A program made the translations under genes and the position numbers. The notes below the pieces were generated by a model. It saw only the letters and a list, made by a program, of their open reading frames with translations, was not told the origin of the DNA and searched no databases. This document shows positions 41,063 to 52,060 of a DNA stretch of 64,000 bases, piece after piece (position 1 is the stretch's first letter; each line of letters starts with the position of its first letter). Origin of the DNA: Synaphobranchus kaupii (lineage: Eukaryota; Chordata; Actinopteri; Anguilliformes; Synaphobranchidae); assembly GCA_029718625.1 (NCBI GenBank), contig CM056395.1, positions 18,316,309-18,380,308 of the forward strand, read 5' to 3'.

Positions 41063-41201
41063 TTCACCTTAAAAGAGCAAGAACTAATCGTTGAGGGTTA
41101 TGCAAAAAAAAAGAAGAGCAATCCTAACCAGCAAGTCAAACATTGCCAGAGTGGCCAAAATGAGAGAGGAAGCCTGCAGAGAATTGCAGATGAATTATAT
41201 G
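41063..41201 (+). pseudogene. Fragment of a Harbinger-type Myb/SANT-like protein
   Basis: Translation from 41063 gives a peptide beginning FTLKEQELIVEGYAKKK. After an A9 run the reading continues in another frame from 41121 with ILTSKSNIARVAKMREEA. Together this resembles the start of the Myb/SANT-like DNA-binding domain of the second protein of PIF/Harbinger elements (pattern F-x2-E-E-x-L-V-E-x-Y and a downstream Arg/Lys-rich helix). It is frameshifted at the A-run and ends at a stop near 41202. The call rests on pattern recognition of a short stretch. No matching terminal repeats were found around it. Confidence 0.35.
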
Positions 41202-41889
41202 TGTAAGAATTTTTTATTCACTTAAGAGTGGCTAATTGAATTCTGCTAAATTTTAAAGTGGCTGTAAGCCCATAATATTTGGACTCTGCTTTCTGACAAT
41301 GTCACTGTGCTGAAATATTATTTTTAATGACTTCCCACGGCACGTGACAGCAGATACAAAAGGACCTGGCAGTAGGTCTAAGTCAAATATAAAAATATGT
41401 TCCAAACAGGTAATTTTACATTTTCATCTAGGTAATGAGCACTGGGGAAAGCAATACGCTGAAATGTTTTGCTGCTCCTTTTTTAATGCACTGAGCACTT
41501 TTCCCATTTAATTCTGCATTAATACATTTCTGGTAAATCAAATTTTTGACTTTGGTCTTTTTTGTAAAACACTGTGTGTGTTTGGGAACACTATAAACAT
41601 TTATTAATGATTATGCAGATATTACCATTGTGAAACCCTCTTGCAAATGATATCAAATTTACCTGTGACTGCATAGAAACCTTCTGTAATAGTGTTCGCC
41701 CTTGCATGGCCAGGACCAGGAAAATCCGATGAACACACTGATAGGCCTTTTGAATGCGAGGCACACTTTCCTTGACTGCTCGGAATACTCCTGGCTTTGT
41801 TGATTTTTTCATTTCTCTGGCTTTGATGATGTTTCTCAACTTTGATTTCTCAATTTCTCAATGTTTCTCAATTTCTTAATGTCTCTGCC
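41202..41889. other. Noncoding DNA
   Basis: Unique AT-rich sequence. Short repeated TTTCTCAAT words occur near 41830-41880. Confidence 0.45.
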
Positions 41890-42068
41890 CTGTGTTAATT
41901 TCCTAATTTTTACTATTTATTACAATTGTGTAATCTTGTATCCTGTTTTGTTTGCATTTATTTTGTTTGTTTTTTATTCTTGTCATCAAATGTGAAGCGC
42001 TTTGCATTGCATTGCATTGCATTTTATGTATGAAAGGTGTTATACAAATAAAGCTTATTATTATTAAT
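41890..42068 (+). mobile_element. L2-like LINE 3' end
   Basis: The sequence GAAGCGCTTTGCATTGC...TATGAAAGGTGTTATACAAATAAAGCTTATTATTATTAA follows the layout of fish LINE 3' ends (GCGCTTTG, about 30 bases, GGTGCTATACAAATAAA, then a (TTA)n tail). Upstream T-rich sequence may be part of the same 3' untranslated region. TTGCATTGCATTGCATT is a small local expansion. Only the 3' part survives, so the 5' border is approximate. Confidence 0.55.
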
Positions 42069-42655
42069 ATGAATAATTATTAATAATACTACTATTATAC
42101 TGTATTTTCAGTATCGGCAACAGCATATAAAAATATGCTGGGGTGTGAGGAAGCAGAGCGCAATACACAGTGTCTGTGTCACTGTTAGGGCTCTGCTTCG
42201 CTTCGAGTTGGCAATGGTGGAGGTAAATAATCACAACTAAATCAGTCCTGCTCATAAAGATAATCATCCAAGTGCCTTAAAGGATCCCTAAAAAACATGT
42301 TCCCTTCTCACAATGATGGCTCTTTCATCGACAAGTACCTATTACAAAAAGCGCGTTCATTTCTGCTGTCGGTGTATTTCACCAGTGGTTTATATAGGCT
42401 ATGTTCATGTCAACTTTAGCCTTAAACCTGAGTTTTTACATTTGGAAGAGCAATATGACTAGCTTGAGGTGATTATATAGAGATTAATTATATACACAAG
42501 ACCAAAGTGAATGTCAGTGAATCACACTGATGCTGGAACAGGGGGTGTGTAGTGGTACAGGCTTTTGTTCTAGTCAAATTTAAAAAAACACAATTCTTGA
42601 TTGAAGACAACAATTTTAGGTAATTAGTTGAATGAGGTGCTTTAGTGCTGGGCTC
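42069..42655. other. Noncoding DNA
   Basis: Unique sequence. The part from about 42540 with GGTACAGGCTTTTGTTC may belong to a larger old element that also includes 42757-42830 (CCTGGAGACCCCTG), but this is uncertain. Confidence 0.4.
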
Positions 42656-42756
42656 CCCTATGGAAAAAGAATACACTGCAGTATATTGTAAATATATCAA
42701 AATTATCTTCACAATATATTTAAAATATACTGCAGTATATTACATTTCCATAAGGG
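42656..42756. mobile_element. ~100-bp palindromic element
   Basis: Arms of about 40 bp beginning CCCCTATGGAAA and ending TTTCCATAAGGG are inverted around a short AT-rich centre. Each arm contains ACTGCAGTATATT, itself palindromic, so the motif appears both direct and inverted. It is probably a miniature element; no target duplication is clear. Confidence 0.6.
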
Positions 42757-43575
42757 CTAGAACAAAAAAAAACATCACATCCACACTTGTCCTGTACCGA
42801 TGAGCCTGGAGACCCCTGTACTAGAAAGAAGGCTTCCTTCTCCACACACATAAATGCAAACCACGTGAGACGAAGGCGCAGGATGTGCGGAAGAGTCAGA
42901 GACTCTGAGGTGTTGATCCACAAAGCAAAAATACTGAGCGCAGTTTGCTCTGCTTAATGTGCAACAGCTGCGCGCGCTATCCACGCCACATTAACAACCA
43001 ATTCATTAAAGCGCCGATGCAAAGCACGCAACAAATAACCATGTCCAAGCAGTTAGCGAGCGCAGCTCTGAAGCAAATGAATATGTTTCCAGTTGTGAAG
43101 CACGACGTTTTGGCCATCATATCAGCCCTCACAAGACATTTTTGGAGTGAGGGTTGCACCACATGTAATGGGCTCTGCTGTATTACTTACAATACCATCA
43201 GGCACATCTCAGCTTCCTGAGTGCAATAATTATTTTAACTCAAAAATGGGTCTTTCTGTCAAGTTATCTCATAATGCACAAGTGAAGTGAAAGGCTGGAT
43301 TTGCTCATACCTATTTTTGCAATTTGGCAAGTACTTAATCAACAACATTTATTGGAAACTTGCGCATCATTCTACAAGACATTAATTTTAATTTGGGGCA
43401 CAAATAATGGTGAAGAATTCATACTGATTGAAAAAAAAAAACATTGAGTAACTGGGGGAGGAGTGGCTGAATGATCAGAGAATGGACCTCTTTTATATTA
43501 CTTCATAGATATTGGATAATTTTGAATTAATGATTTCAGTTAAAGTAGCATGGTTATTGGAAATGTCAATATATA
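42757..43575. other. Noncoding DNA
   Basis: Unique sequence with no gene recognised. Confidence 0.45.
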
Positions 43576-44621
43576 CAGTTAGGTCCATAAGTATTTGGAC
43601 AGTGACACAATTTTTGTTGTTTTGGCTCTGTACTCCAGCACATTGGATTTGCAGTGACTATGAGGTTAAAGTGCAGACTTTCAGCTTTAATTTCAGGGTT
43701 TTTAGGTCCATATCAGGAACAGTGTAGCAATTGTAGCCATGTTTATACATACCCCCCCCCCCCCCCCCATTTTAGGGGACCAAAAGTAATTGGACAAATT
43801 AACATACACTTTAAGTTATCATATTTACTATTTGTTTGCATATCCTTTGCATGTCATGACTTCCAACAACATCAAAAGACTCTTGATATCTTATTTTCAG
43901 GTACTCTTACAAACGATACTACAATCTCTCTGCATTTGAATGGATCTCTATGGGAATTTGGGGGGTGGGGACTAGATTAAGATGTAAATAACACAGGAAT
44001 AGTATAGTATGGATCACTTTAAGGGTTGTTTGTCCTGACCTATTTTCCTATTGAACATTGAAATGAGTCAAGAGAAACAACCCTTAAAGTGATCCATCTA
44101 TATCTACTGCATATCTGGCAGCAGAGTGATGGTTTGAGACTCATTTGATACCTCAGGCCCTTGGTGATGCACAGCCATTTAACCAACCATGTGTTCTATA
44201 CTATTCCCATGTAATTTACAGCTTAATCTAGTCCCACCCCCCAATTCCCATAAAGAACCATTCAAATGCAGAGAGATTATAGTATTGCATGTAAGAGTAC
44301 CTGAAAATAAGATATCAAGAGTCTTTTGATGTTGTTGGGTCACAGACATCAGGAAGTCATAACATGCAAAGGATATGCAACCAAATATTCAATATGATAA
44401 CTTTATTAAAGTTTATGTTAATTTGTCCAATTACTTTTGGTCCCCTAAAATGGGGGGGGGGGGGGGGCTATGTATAAAAATGGCTACAATTCCTACACTG
44501 TTCACGTAAAAACCCTGAAATTAAAGCTGAAAGTCTGCACTTTAACCTCATAGTCACTGTTCCATTTCAAATCCAATGTGCTGGAGTACAGAGCCAAAAC
44601 AACAAAAATACTTATGGACTG
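43576..44621. mobile_element. Tc1-like foldback element (1046 bp)
   Basis: It begins CAGTTAGGTCCATAAGTATT after a TA (43574-43575) and ends AATACTTATGGACTG before a TA (44622-44623), as Tc1/mariner elements do. Almost the whole element is an inverted repeat: words such as TTTAATTTCAGGGTTTTTA, GGACCAAAAGTAATTGGACA and CAAAAGACTCTTGATATC recur inverted in the right half. The centre, about 44055-44075, separates arms meeting at CACTTTAAGGGTTGTT. A C-run at 43751-43768 in the left arm is mirrored by a G-run at 44453-44467 in the right arm. No transposase is encoded. Confidence 0.9.
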
Positions 44622-44623
44622 TA

Positions 44624-45659
44624 TATATACAATGAAATAGCCTACTTAAATTATATCAGAAAACAAATTACAGGGGGAGGGTTCAATGCCATCTCTGTCA
44701 TTAAGCAATAATTAATAGTGTCTTCCTCAACTATGACAGCTGCTGTGGTCACAGATTGTATAGCTTTAAATTAGACGACACTGCATTGCCAACAGGTTTC
44801 AGGTCATCAAAAAAAACAAAAAAAAACAAGCTTTTTGCAAGTGATCATTTTCAATCATCCTTTTGACACGGACGTGCCCTGAATTGAGGGCAAAAATGTG
44901 TCATATTGACACTGAAATGTATGTAGGTAGGTAACACATAAATGTGTCTGACCCAGACACAGCACTGGTAGTGCAGTTGAATGCGCTTTCCATGCACTGT
45001 GGGTGCTTTGTTAATTAATAGATTTTTTTTTTTGTTCTGGTACTTGTGGCAGTATAACAGGTGCAAAACCATCACAGTCCTTTTGTGAGTTTTCCCGAGA
45101 GACCCTTCAAGGCAAACCTTGACACAGTGATGATCCCATTGTAGACTACAAGAAATAAAAGCTTCGCCAGAACTGCCTTCCTCATTAGGCTTCAAGCTCT
45201 TTCTTAAATGCAATTCAAAATATAGTGTTCTTTATTTTTTATTTTTTCAAATAAATTGCAGCCGTATCCATACATGAGTCCTCTCCCATATTCCCTACCA
45301 TTAAGGGCATATTTGTGATAACATTCTTATACTGGAAAGATGATTACTCTAAAGTATATTTCAGTGGATTTAATAAATTGCTCAAGCTCATGCTTCATTT
45401 AACTTTCTCCCAACCTGAGCCTGGAGATACACGCCTTGAATTATTATTATTATTATTTATTTTTTTTGCAAACCTCAATTATGCAAAACAGGCCTTTAAA
45501 TTAAGCCCTTTAAACGGTGCTATGCGGCTATATTTGCAAAGCGTAGATCAGAAGACGGAGGCAGTAGTGCTGCAGCATGACTCAACACATATGAACATAA
45601 AATCTCGGCCCCTAATTAACTGACCACTAATAATAACACTAATAATAATAACAATAATA
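44624..45659. other. Noncoding DNA
   Basis: Unique sequence with short (TTA)n runs at 45440-45460 and A- or T-runs near 44810-44830 and 45025. A TAATAA-rich patch precedes the V-SINE. No gene recognised. Confidence 0.45.
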
Positions 45660-46096
45660 AGACTCTACAAACTGTAAATCGCCCATAGGTATGAGTGTGT
45701 GAGTGAATGGCCCATAGGTATGAGAGTGTGAGTGAATGGCCCATAGGTATGAGTGTGTGAGTGAATGGCCCATAGGTATGAGTGTGTGAGTGAATGGCCC
45801 ATAGGTATGAGTGTGTGAGTGAATGGCCCATAGGTATGAGTGTGTGAGTGAATGGCCCATAGGTATGAGTGTGTGAGTGAATGGCCCATAGGTATGAGTG
45901 TGTGAGTGAATGGCCCATAGGTATGAGTGTGTGAGTGAATGGCCCATAGGTATGAGTGTGTGAGTGAATGGCCCATAGGTATGAGTGTGTGAGTGAATGG
46001 CCCATAGGTATGTGTGTGCCCTGCGATGGATTGCCGACATGTCCAGGGTGTATTCCTACCTCTCGCCCAGTGCATGCTGGGATAGGCTCCACTTAG
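45660..46096 (+). mobile_element. V-SINE-type fragment with internal minisatellite
   Basis: The flanks of the tandem array are V-SINE sequence in order. GACTCTACAAACTG and GCCCATAGGTATGAGTGTG lie upstream. CCCTGCGATGGATTGCCGAC, TGTCCAGGGTGTATTCCTAC and CTCGCCCAGTGCATGCTGGG lie downstream (46019-46081). These correspond to the same blocks, inverted, in the V-SINE at 18.2 kb. The 5' tRNA-derived head is absent, so the copy is 5' truncated, as expected for LINE-driven retroposition. Confidence 0.85.
45681..46028 (+). repeat. 29-bp minisatellite, 12 copies, inside the V-SINE
   Basis: GCCCATAGGTAT recurs twelve times at exact 29-bp intervals from 45681 to 46000, followed each time by GAGTGTGTGAGTGAATG; the last copy has GTGTGTG. 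One copy (near 45720) has GAGAGTGTG. The unit is an internal segment of the V-SINE body. The array keeps frames open on the minus strand, giving peptide repeats with THTYGPF/HSLTHSYLW, which are not genes. Confidence 0.96.
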
Positions 46097-47183
46097 TTTT
46101 TGTGGTAGAAATATACACAAAACGCACTTAAACATCATGGGCCTATATACTAAGAGGCCTACTAAGCCTTTTGAGACACAAAAAAACACATTTGTTTCCG
46201 AACCAAGAACACAGTTAAAAAAATGTTTCAATCAATCCATTTAAATTTCACACAACGAGCAGCTTGATCGCGCACTGAAGTTATCGTTATGGTGCACGGC
46301 CAGTTATGTGCTGTCGAACGCTAAACAAGGCGTCCAGATCCTTTTTTTTTTTTTTCTTTTGTCCGTCGTGCTGGGCAGTCCCCCCGGGCAGTCCACTTCG
46401 CTGGTATACGGCCGTCAGAAAAGGCGGACTCGTGAGCTGGCAGGTCAATTACTGTCATAGCCAGCCGGCCAATAAAAACGTGAGGCAGCCGAGAGTCAGC
46501 GGATTTCACATACACTGACCTGCCAGGAACCTCATATGTAGCAGAGGCGCAATTACCCAGCCTGCAAGCATCTGATCTTGGCAGTTTTTCAGCTCATGCC
46601 CTGGTATAATGCTAACATCTATTCCCAGCACAGGAAGGGATGATAGAGGTCAGACAGCACTGTGGCGTATTTATTAGCAATTTTATTTTTTTTATAGAAT
46701 TTAATTTAGTCAATAGCAATGTTTTGCTCTTATTTTTCTTGTTGCCTTTTTTATCTGATGTTTGAGAGAGAATGAGGAAATTCTTATGGGAAATGTGTAG
46801 GAAGTTAGGAATCCACAACCATGGAAATTGTTTTGATGCATACCTCTGAGACAGAAGACATAGCAGTGTGATGGAAAATAGGCTTAAATATGTTAGCATG
46901 TGAGTGCTAGCCAGGTTGGTATGCACTGCAGAGATTATCATTTTTCATGTGGTGACTTGTTAAAAGGATAAAAGAGTCACTATTCATTTCTACAGAAATC
47001 AGTCTTATTTTTCTTTTCTTAGGTGACATGGTTTAAACCTCAATCAAGTCGATCTTCCCTGTGCACTAATCATTTGCATTGTAAGTGTCCTTCAAACCAG
47101 TAATATCAGTACAATACAACATGATCAAGGCACACAAACTCCTCTTTTGTCCTTGAGTCACTTTTACTGTATTAGGAGTGGAG

Positions 47184-47185
<2 letters not shown>
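46097..47185. other. Noncoding unique DNA
   Basis: No gene recognised. A T-run lies at 46342-46355 and 46680-46692. The block 46400-46600 is compact and repeat-free. Confidence 0.45.
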
Positions 47186-47250
<65 letters not shown>

Positions 47251-47375
47251 TGCGTGCATGCATCTGTGTGTGTTTGCGTGTGTGTGTGTGTGTGTGTGTG
47301 TGTACGTGCGGTGCGTGCATCTGTGTGTGTTTGCGTGTGTGTGTGTGTGTGTACGTGCGTGCATCTGTGTGTGTT

Positions 47376-47416
<41 letters not shown>

Positions 47417-47420
47417 ATGG

Positions 47421-47458
<38 letters not shown>

Positions 47459-47462
47459 ATGG

Positions 47463-47499
<37 letters not shown>
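47186..47499. repeat. Layered GT array with recurring linkers
   Basis: GT tracts are interrupted by a linker TACGTGCGTGCAT...CTGTGTGTGTTTGCG three times (near 47247, 47302 and 47352; one with an extra TGC copy, one lacking CATG). Downstream a different linker, GCATGGGTGTCTG, occurs twice (near 47414 and 47457). This shows duplication of whole GT+linker modules. Confidence 0.93.
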
Positions 47500-48850
47500 G
47501 TTATTTTCCAGTATAACACACTTTTTATGCAGGTACCAGAGCCCTGGTGGGATGAAATTGGGTCAGTTGTGCTGAGCCAGCAGTTGTTCCACCTCGTTCC
47601 CGGAACAGGTAAGCAGAGCTGAGCTTTGTCCTCGGAAGTCCAAAGAGCCCTGCTCTGTAAGAAAACCAGGACAGCGTTTCCCCGCAGTGGCCCTCACACA
47701 AAATGGAGAAAAAAAAACCTTCCGAATTTTGGGTGTTTGGTTGGATTTCATGTTTGCTTTTTTATGTCCAGAAACACAGTTTTCTAGTGTTCTTTTTTCA
47801 ATAGTATGGTTGTTACTGGACTGTACTGGATCCTTTGTGGGGGTAGCATGATTTGGGCTCAGGAAATGAACAGTGCTGGGCTTATTCTCATGTTACATGT
47901 GGTTTTTTGTGCCCTTGAATAAGTTGCTCATCTGACCATTGCTTAAAATAATGAATGGGATAGCTTTATTTATATACGTACATGTTTTCTTCAGTGACAA
48001 TGACAAATTTCTATTCAGGTCAGGACTCTTAAAGATGCACTCTCTTTTCACCTGGTAATTTCCTGATCCGAGAAAGAAATTCTTCTGTAGTTCACAAAAA
48101 AAAAAGAAAATAACATTGCCTACAGGGGATATGCTGATGACAAAAGACAAAAATAAAATGGCTTAATTCAGGCTTGTTAAAGGCCCTTGCTGTTCACCCA
48201 CTGTCTCTGGCTACAAAAGCATTTGATTCACTTTTCAAAAGAGGCATGCTTCAGAACTTGCTTGTATACCCCCCAATCTCTATCAAATTAATTCCTCAAA
48301 ACTCAATCATTATTTGCAGGTTTATTCTAAATACCTTTCCCACAAAAGTCGATAAGTCTGTCAAATGATTTTTTCCTTCTCTGCAAAATAAGTGGGGGTC
48401 AAAGTCAAAGTACCTTACCCCTTTATGGATTCGTCTGAAGCTTGCGCTCAATTATCACTTCGCCATGGAAACACTTATCAGGAAATTTAGAGGCAAAGAT
48501 AATGGGCAGCCTGCAGACACACTCTGCCTTGATTACAAAAGCGGGTCTGCTTTGATAGCATCCTAGGCTGTGGAAAAGGGCTACAGCCCTCGTGGGTTCT
48601 CACACGCTGTTAAGATGAAGGAGACGAGGAAAAAAGTGGCCAATGGAATGAAGCGGTTGAGGGGTCGTAATGATGGTGCTGCTGGTGGGGGTGAGGGTGT
48701 GGGTTGAATTTGGGGCCACCCAGCTGGAAAGATTGTTCCTTAACAACACTGTGGTCAAGATGCAAAATATATGATCCACTCCTTCCCAAAATCTTTTTTT
48801 TTTTTAAAAACGTCATTAAACAAGTGTATAATGACAACAGGACAGGATAC

Positions 48851-48893
<43 letters not shown>

Positions 48894-49520
48894 AGACTCA
48901 TCATTGTTTAATCAATTTCCACAGTTGAATCAATGTGCCTGCAGACCTTGGAAGGATTTGGGAATGATCGATATTACTGACAGCTTTAAAAACCTACTAC
49001 AAATCTCATAGAGTCTGTGAGTAATGTATTCTCCATGTGTCTTGTGTGTGTCTCTATATACAGTAAATTGGCCCATTGTAAGTCAGACCAGTGATCGGTT
49101 TGAACTGGGTCTCATGTCAATGTTCAGTTTCAGTCCCCCACCCCCACCCCCACCCCAACCTCACCCCACCCCACCCCAACCTCTTCTTATTTGTATCCAC
49201 CGTTCACTTTTCCTATCAGCTATTTATGTAGGGATGTGGTCGTTAGGGGTTGATTATTTCATCAGTGATTCTAATAGGCCGTCACTTTAAAGATAATTTC
49301 ATTGTCTAAATGAAGGTTGAGTTTGACAGTGTGGAAGAGGGCTATTAGACTATTGATCTTGACATTTAAGTATGGGAGGATGACTGCGCCATGATGAATT
49401 AGAGTCACTCTTCTCCTTCCACACCGCCCTCCCCTCCCCTCCCCTCCACCATCACTTTTCTTTGCCATCTCTTTCCATCTCTCTGTCTTTCTATTGTAAG
49501 AATTTGGTCCTTTTGTAAAG
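47500..49520. other. Noncoding DNA with simple repeats
   Basis: GA-rich repeat at 48850-48896. C-rich CCCCACCCC words at 49135-49180. TCCCC-rich words at 49430-49450. No gene seen. The block 48390-48600, with CGCCATGGAAAC (an RFX-like X-box half) and GATTACAAAAGCG, is repeat-free and could be regulatory, but this is unproven. Confidence 0.4.
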
Positions 49521-49829
49521 TAAAACTCCAGAAATCTTCTTACAGGCCAGTGTAAATTCACCTGTTCTTAAATGACCGCGCGTTCACGTGAGTTCCCTAT
49601 TAGCATAATTAACACCAACGCCACCCCACCCCCCCCAAAATGCTATATAGGGCCAGCTGTCCTGCCTCCTGTGCCCGGAAGATGCATTCATAAAACTGGC
49701 TAATCAGTCATTCACGGCGCAAAGTTAAATTTCAGGTTGATAATATCAGGCAAGTCATGCGCTCCTCTTGACCAGGCAGTGAGCCAGAACGAGCTGTATT
49801 TTGCATCTAGGCTATTAACTTGGATGCTC
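49521..49829 (+). repeat. ~309-bp tandem duplication, copy 1
   Basis: Starts TAAAACTCCAGAAATCTTCT and is followed immediately by a diverged second copy. Conserved blocks between copies include CCAGAAATCTTCTT, CAGGCCAGTGTAAATTCACC, AGCATAATTAAC, TTTCAGGTTGATAATATCAG and CATCTAGGCTAT. The middle (49620-49680), with a C-run and CTATATAGGGCC, is poorly matched in the second copy. Confidence 0.88.
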
Positions 49830-50112
49830 TAAACCTCCAGAAATCTTCTTGCAGGCCAGTGTAAATTCACCTCTTCTTAAATGAACGCACATTCATGTGA
49901 GTTCCCTATGAGCATAATTAACGCAATCGCATGGGGGGGGAAAAAATCAAAAAAATATATTAGAGGCTAATTAGTCATTTGTGGGCTGGAGTGAAACGAG
50001 ATGTATTTCAGGTTGATAATATCAGGCAAGCCGTGCACTCCTCTTGACGAGGCAGCAAGCGAGGTTTATTTTAAACGAGTTTTATTTTACATCTAGGCTA
50101 TGAACTCGAATG
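49830..50112 (+). repeat. ~309-bp tandem duplication, copy 2
   Basis: About 90% identical to copy 1 over the first 95 bp and lower thereafter, with the middle shorter and altered (G-run plus A-rich AAAAATATATTAG). The shared end is CATCTAGGCTATGAACTCGAATG. The level of divergence makes it an old duplication in which particular blocks stayed alike. Confidence 0.88.
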
Positions 50113-51907
50113 TTTATGGAGTTGTAGGCTATTTTTTATTGACGAAGGTAAATGCAGATTGCTTGCTATACATTTATGTAGGCTACAATAAATATTTAAA
50201 TCATATCATTTTAAAAATAAAAACACAAAATAACAGGATAATATAAACATGGTAATGTGATTATGGTGAGCAATTTGTAAAGTCGTATTTTCTTTTACGT
50301 AAATCCAAAATAAAACAACCCAGTTCCTGGGAACATAATTTAGGCCTACACGTATTTGCTTTGGGCCAGATTTAGAGTTGAGATAAGCACGCGCAAATGG
50401 GACTTACTCCCGAAATTCAGCGTAGCTTAAGCTATTTGTGATTCAGACATTTGAGGTATCCGCTGTTTTAAGCATCTCTTCAGTACATACGCGCCATTAC
50501 GCGCACGGGATGGAGATTTGATGAAAATGAGGTGTGTCTGCAAGTCGTGCAAGATACGCGTATTCAGGTTACACTTAATAATTTTTTCCCGTGCAACTTT
50601 GTTCGGAAAAAAAGGTGGTTTATGTCTAGCGCCACCAATAGATTGTTATGAAAAATACAGCATCTTTTGCATAAATGGATAATAGAATGAGTGCATGTTA
50701 TTTCAACATAATATTGGTCATATTTTCCTTTGCATAGCTAACTTGAAATTATCAAAGAACTGTCATTAAAAAATTTTTTTTAAAGTAGGCTATAATTGAC
50801 TGGTTGGTATATCATACCAGACCAATATTAGATTATATAATATTAGATTAATTGATAGACAGTGTCTGGATCATATTCGCTTTGACAGAGAGACGATTTG
50901 TGTCAGCACAGCTTCTCCAAAATTATTAAGTTGAGGACGTTGCATATAGACTATTGTCAACCACCGTAGGCTACATGACTTTATTAGGTAAATCGTAAAA
51001 AAAAATACTTTTTTTTCAGTAAATCCAACGTACACCTGTTTAACCCGCTGCCGTCCTCGCAGGTGAATGGAGTGGTGTGGTGTTGGCCTGGGCTGGTCTT
51101 CCCTCACCTCACTTTCTGATAACAGCGCCCAACCTGGCTGAAGCGGGGCCGATGCAGGGGCCGATGCAGTAGTATTTGATGCAATTAGGCTTCAGCGGAA
51201 TGAGGAATGAAAAATGTTTTCCATTTGCACGTACCTCTCATGTATAAAACAGTGCAGGAAACATAGGCCTTGGCTTGTTACTTCTGCAGAACGTTTATCA
51301 GAAACCCAGCTGGAGACACCGAAGGTGGAGTTGACTGCAATGCAGAGGTGTTGGTGTCTGATAGAATGGGCGAAACAAGTCACCCATTAACGTGCTAATG
51401 TAGCTAATCACGTCTTGTAAAGTGCCTTCAAATATAGGATTTAAATGTGTGGGCTGCCACAAATAATTGTGCCTCCTTCAGTTTTCAGGCTTTACCTGGA
51501 AGCTCAGCCCAGCTTCCCAACCATCACCACCACACTGTACGATTATAATGATGCCGGAGGTTTGGAGATACACAGATTACAGGAGCTCACACCCACAGCC
51601 TCATCTGAACATACATGGTGATGGCTTTTCACAATAGCAACAATAATAACTGGTTAACATTTACCATATATAGTGCCTGTCACGGACCTGGAACCACTTT
51701 ACAACGAAAGGGGGATGGGGCCTTTAGAGCTAGTCTCCACTAGCTAGCTAGAAGAATGTGAGGAGCTAATCAGTTTATTCATTGACCCGCAGGACAGTGG
51801 AAACACAGTCAACCTCTTGCCTATTTATTTCAGTGTGAAACACTGGACATGTAGTGAACATATTGAAACCTCTATGGTGCTACACGTCTGCTAAACCAGT
51901 GAGGCTG
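50113..51907. other. Noncoding AT-rich DNA
   Basis: No gene recognised. The part around 50370-50660 has short GCGC-containing words (ACGCGCAAATGGG, CATTACGCGCACGGG) reminiscent of old Harbinger-type elements, but no ends could be fixed. Confidence 0.4.
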
Positions 51908-52060
51908 GGGCGGGGGGGGGGGGGGGGGGGGGGGGAGAGAATCCATATGAATTAGTTCCAAAAAGGGTGCAGGCCACTGGTGCGGTTGCTATGGAGTTGC
52001 GCACTGTGTGTGTGTGTGTGTGTGTGTGTGTCTGTGTGTGTGTGTCTGTGTGTGTGTGTT
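51908..52060. repeat. G-run (~24-28) and (GT)n
   Basis: A GGGGC then an unbroken G-run of more than 20 spans 51911-51935. After about 70 bp of ordinary sequence, (GT)n with CT interruptions runs at about 52005-52060. Confidence 0.9.

Noticed and set aside
45616..46231. Open frames of 133-188 codons with repeated THTYGPF-like peptides
   Set aside because: They lie on the 29-bp array in a V-SINE and are open in several frames simultaneously.
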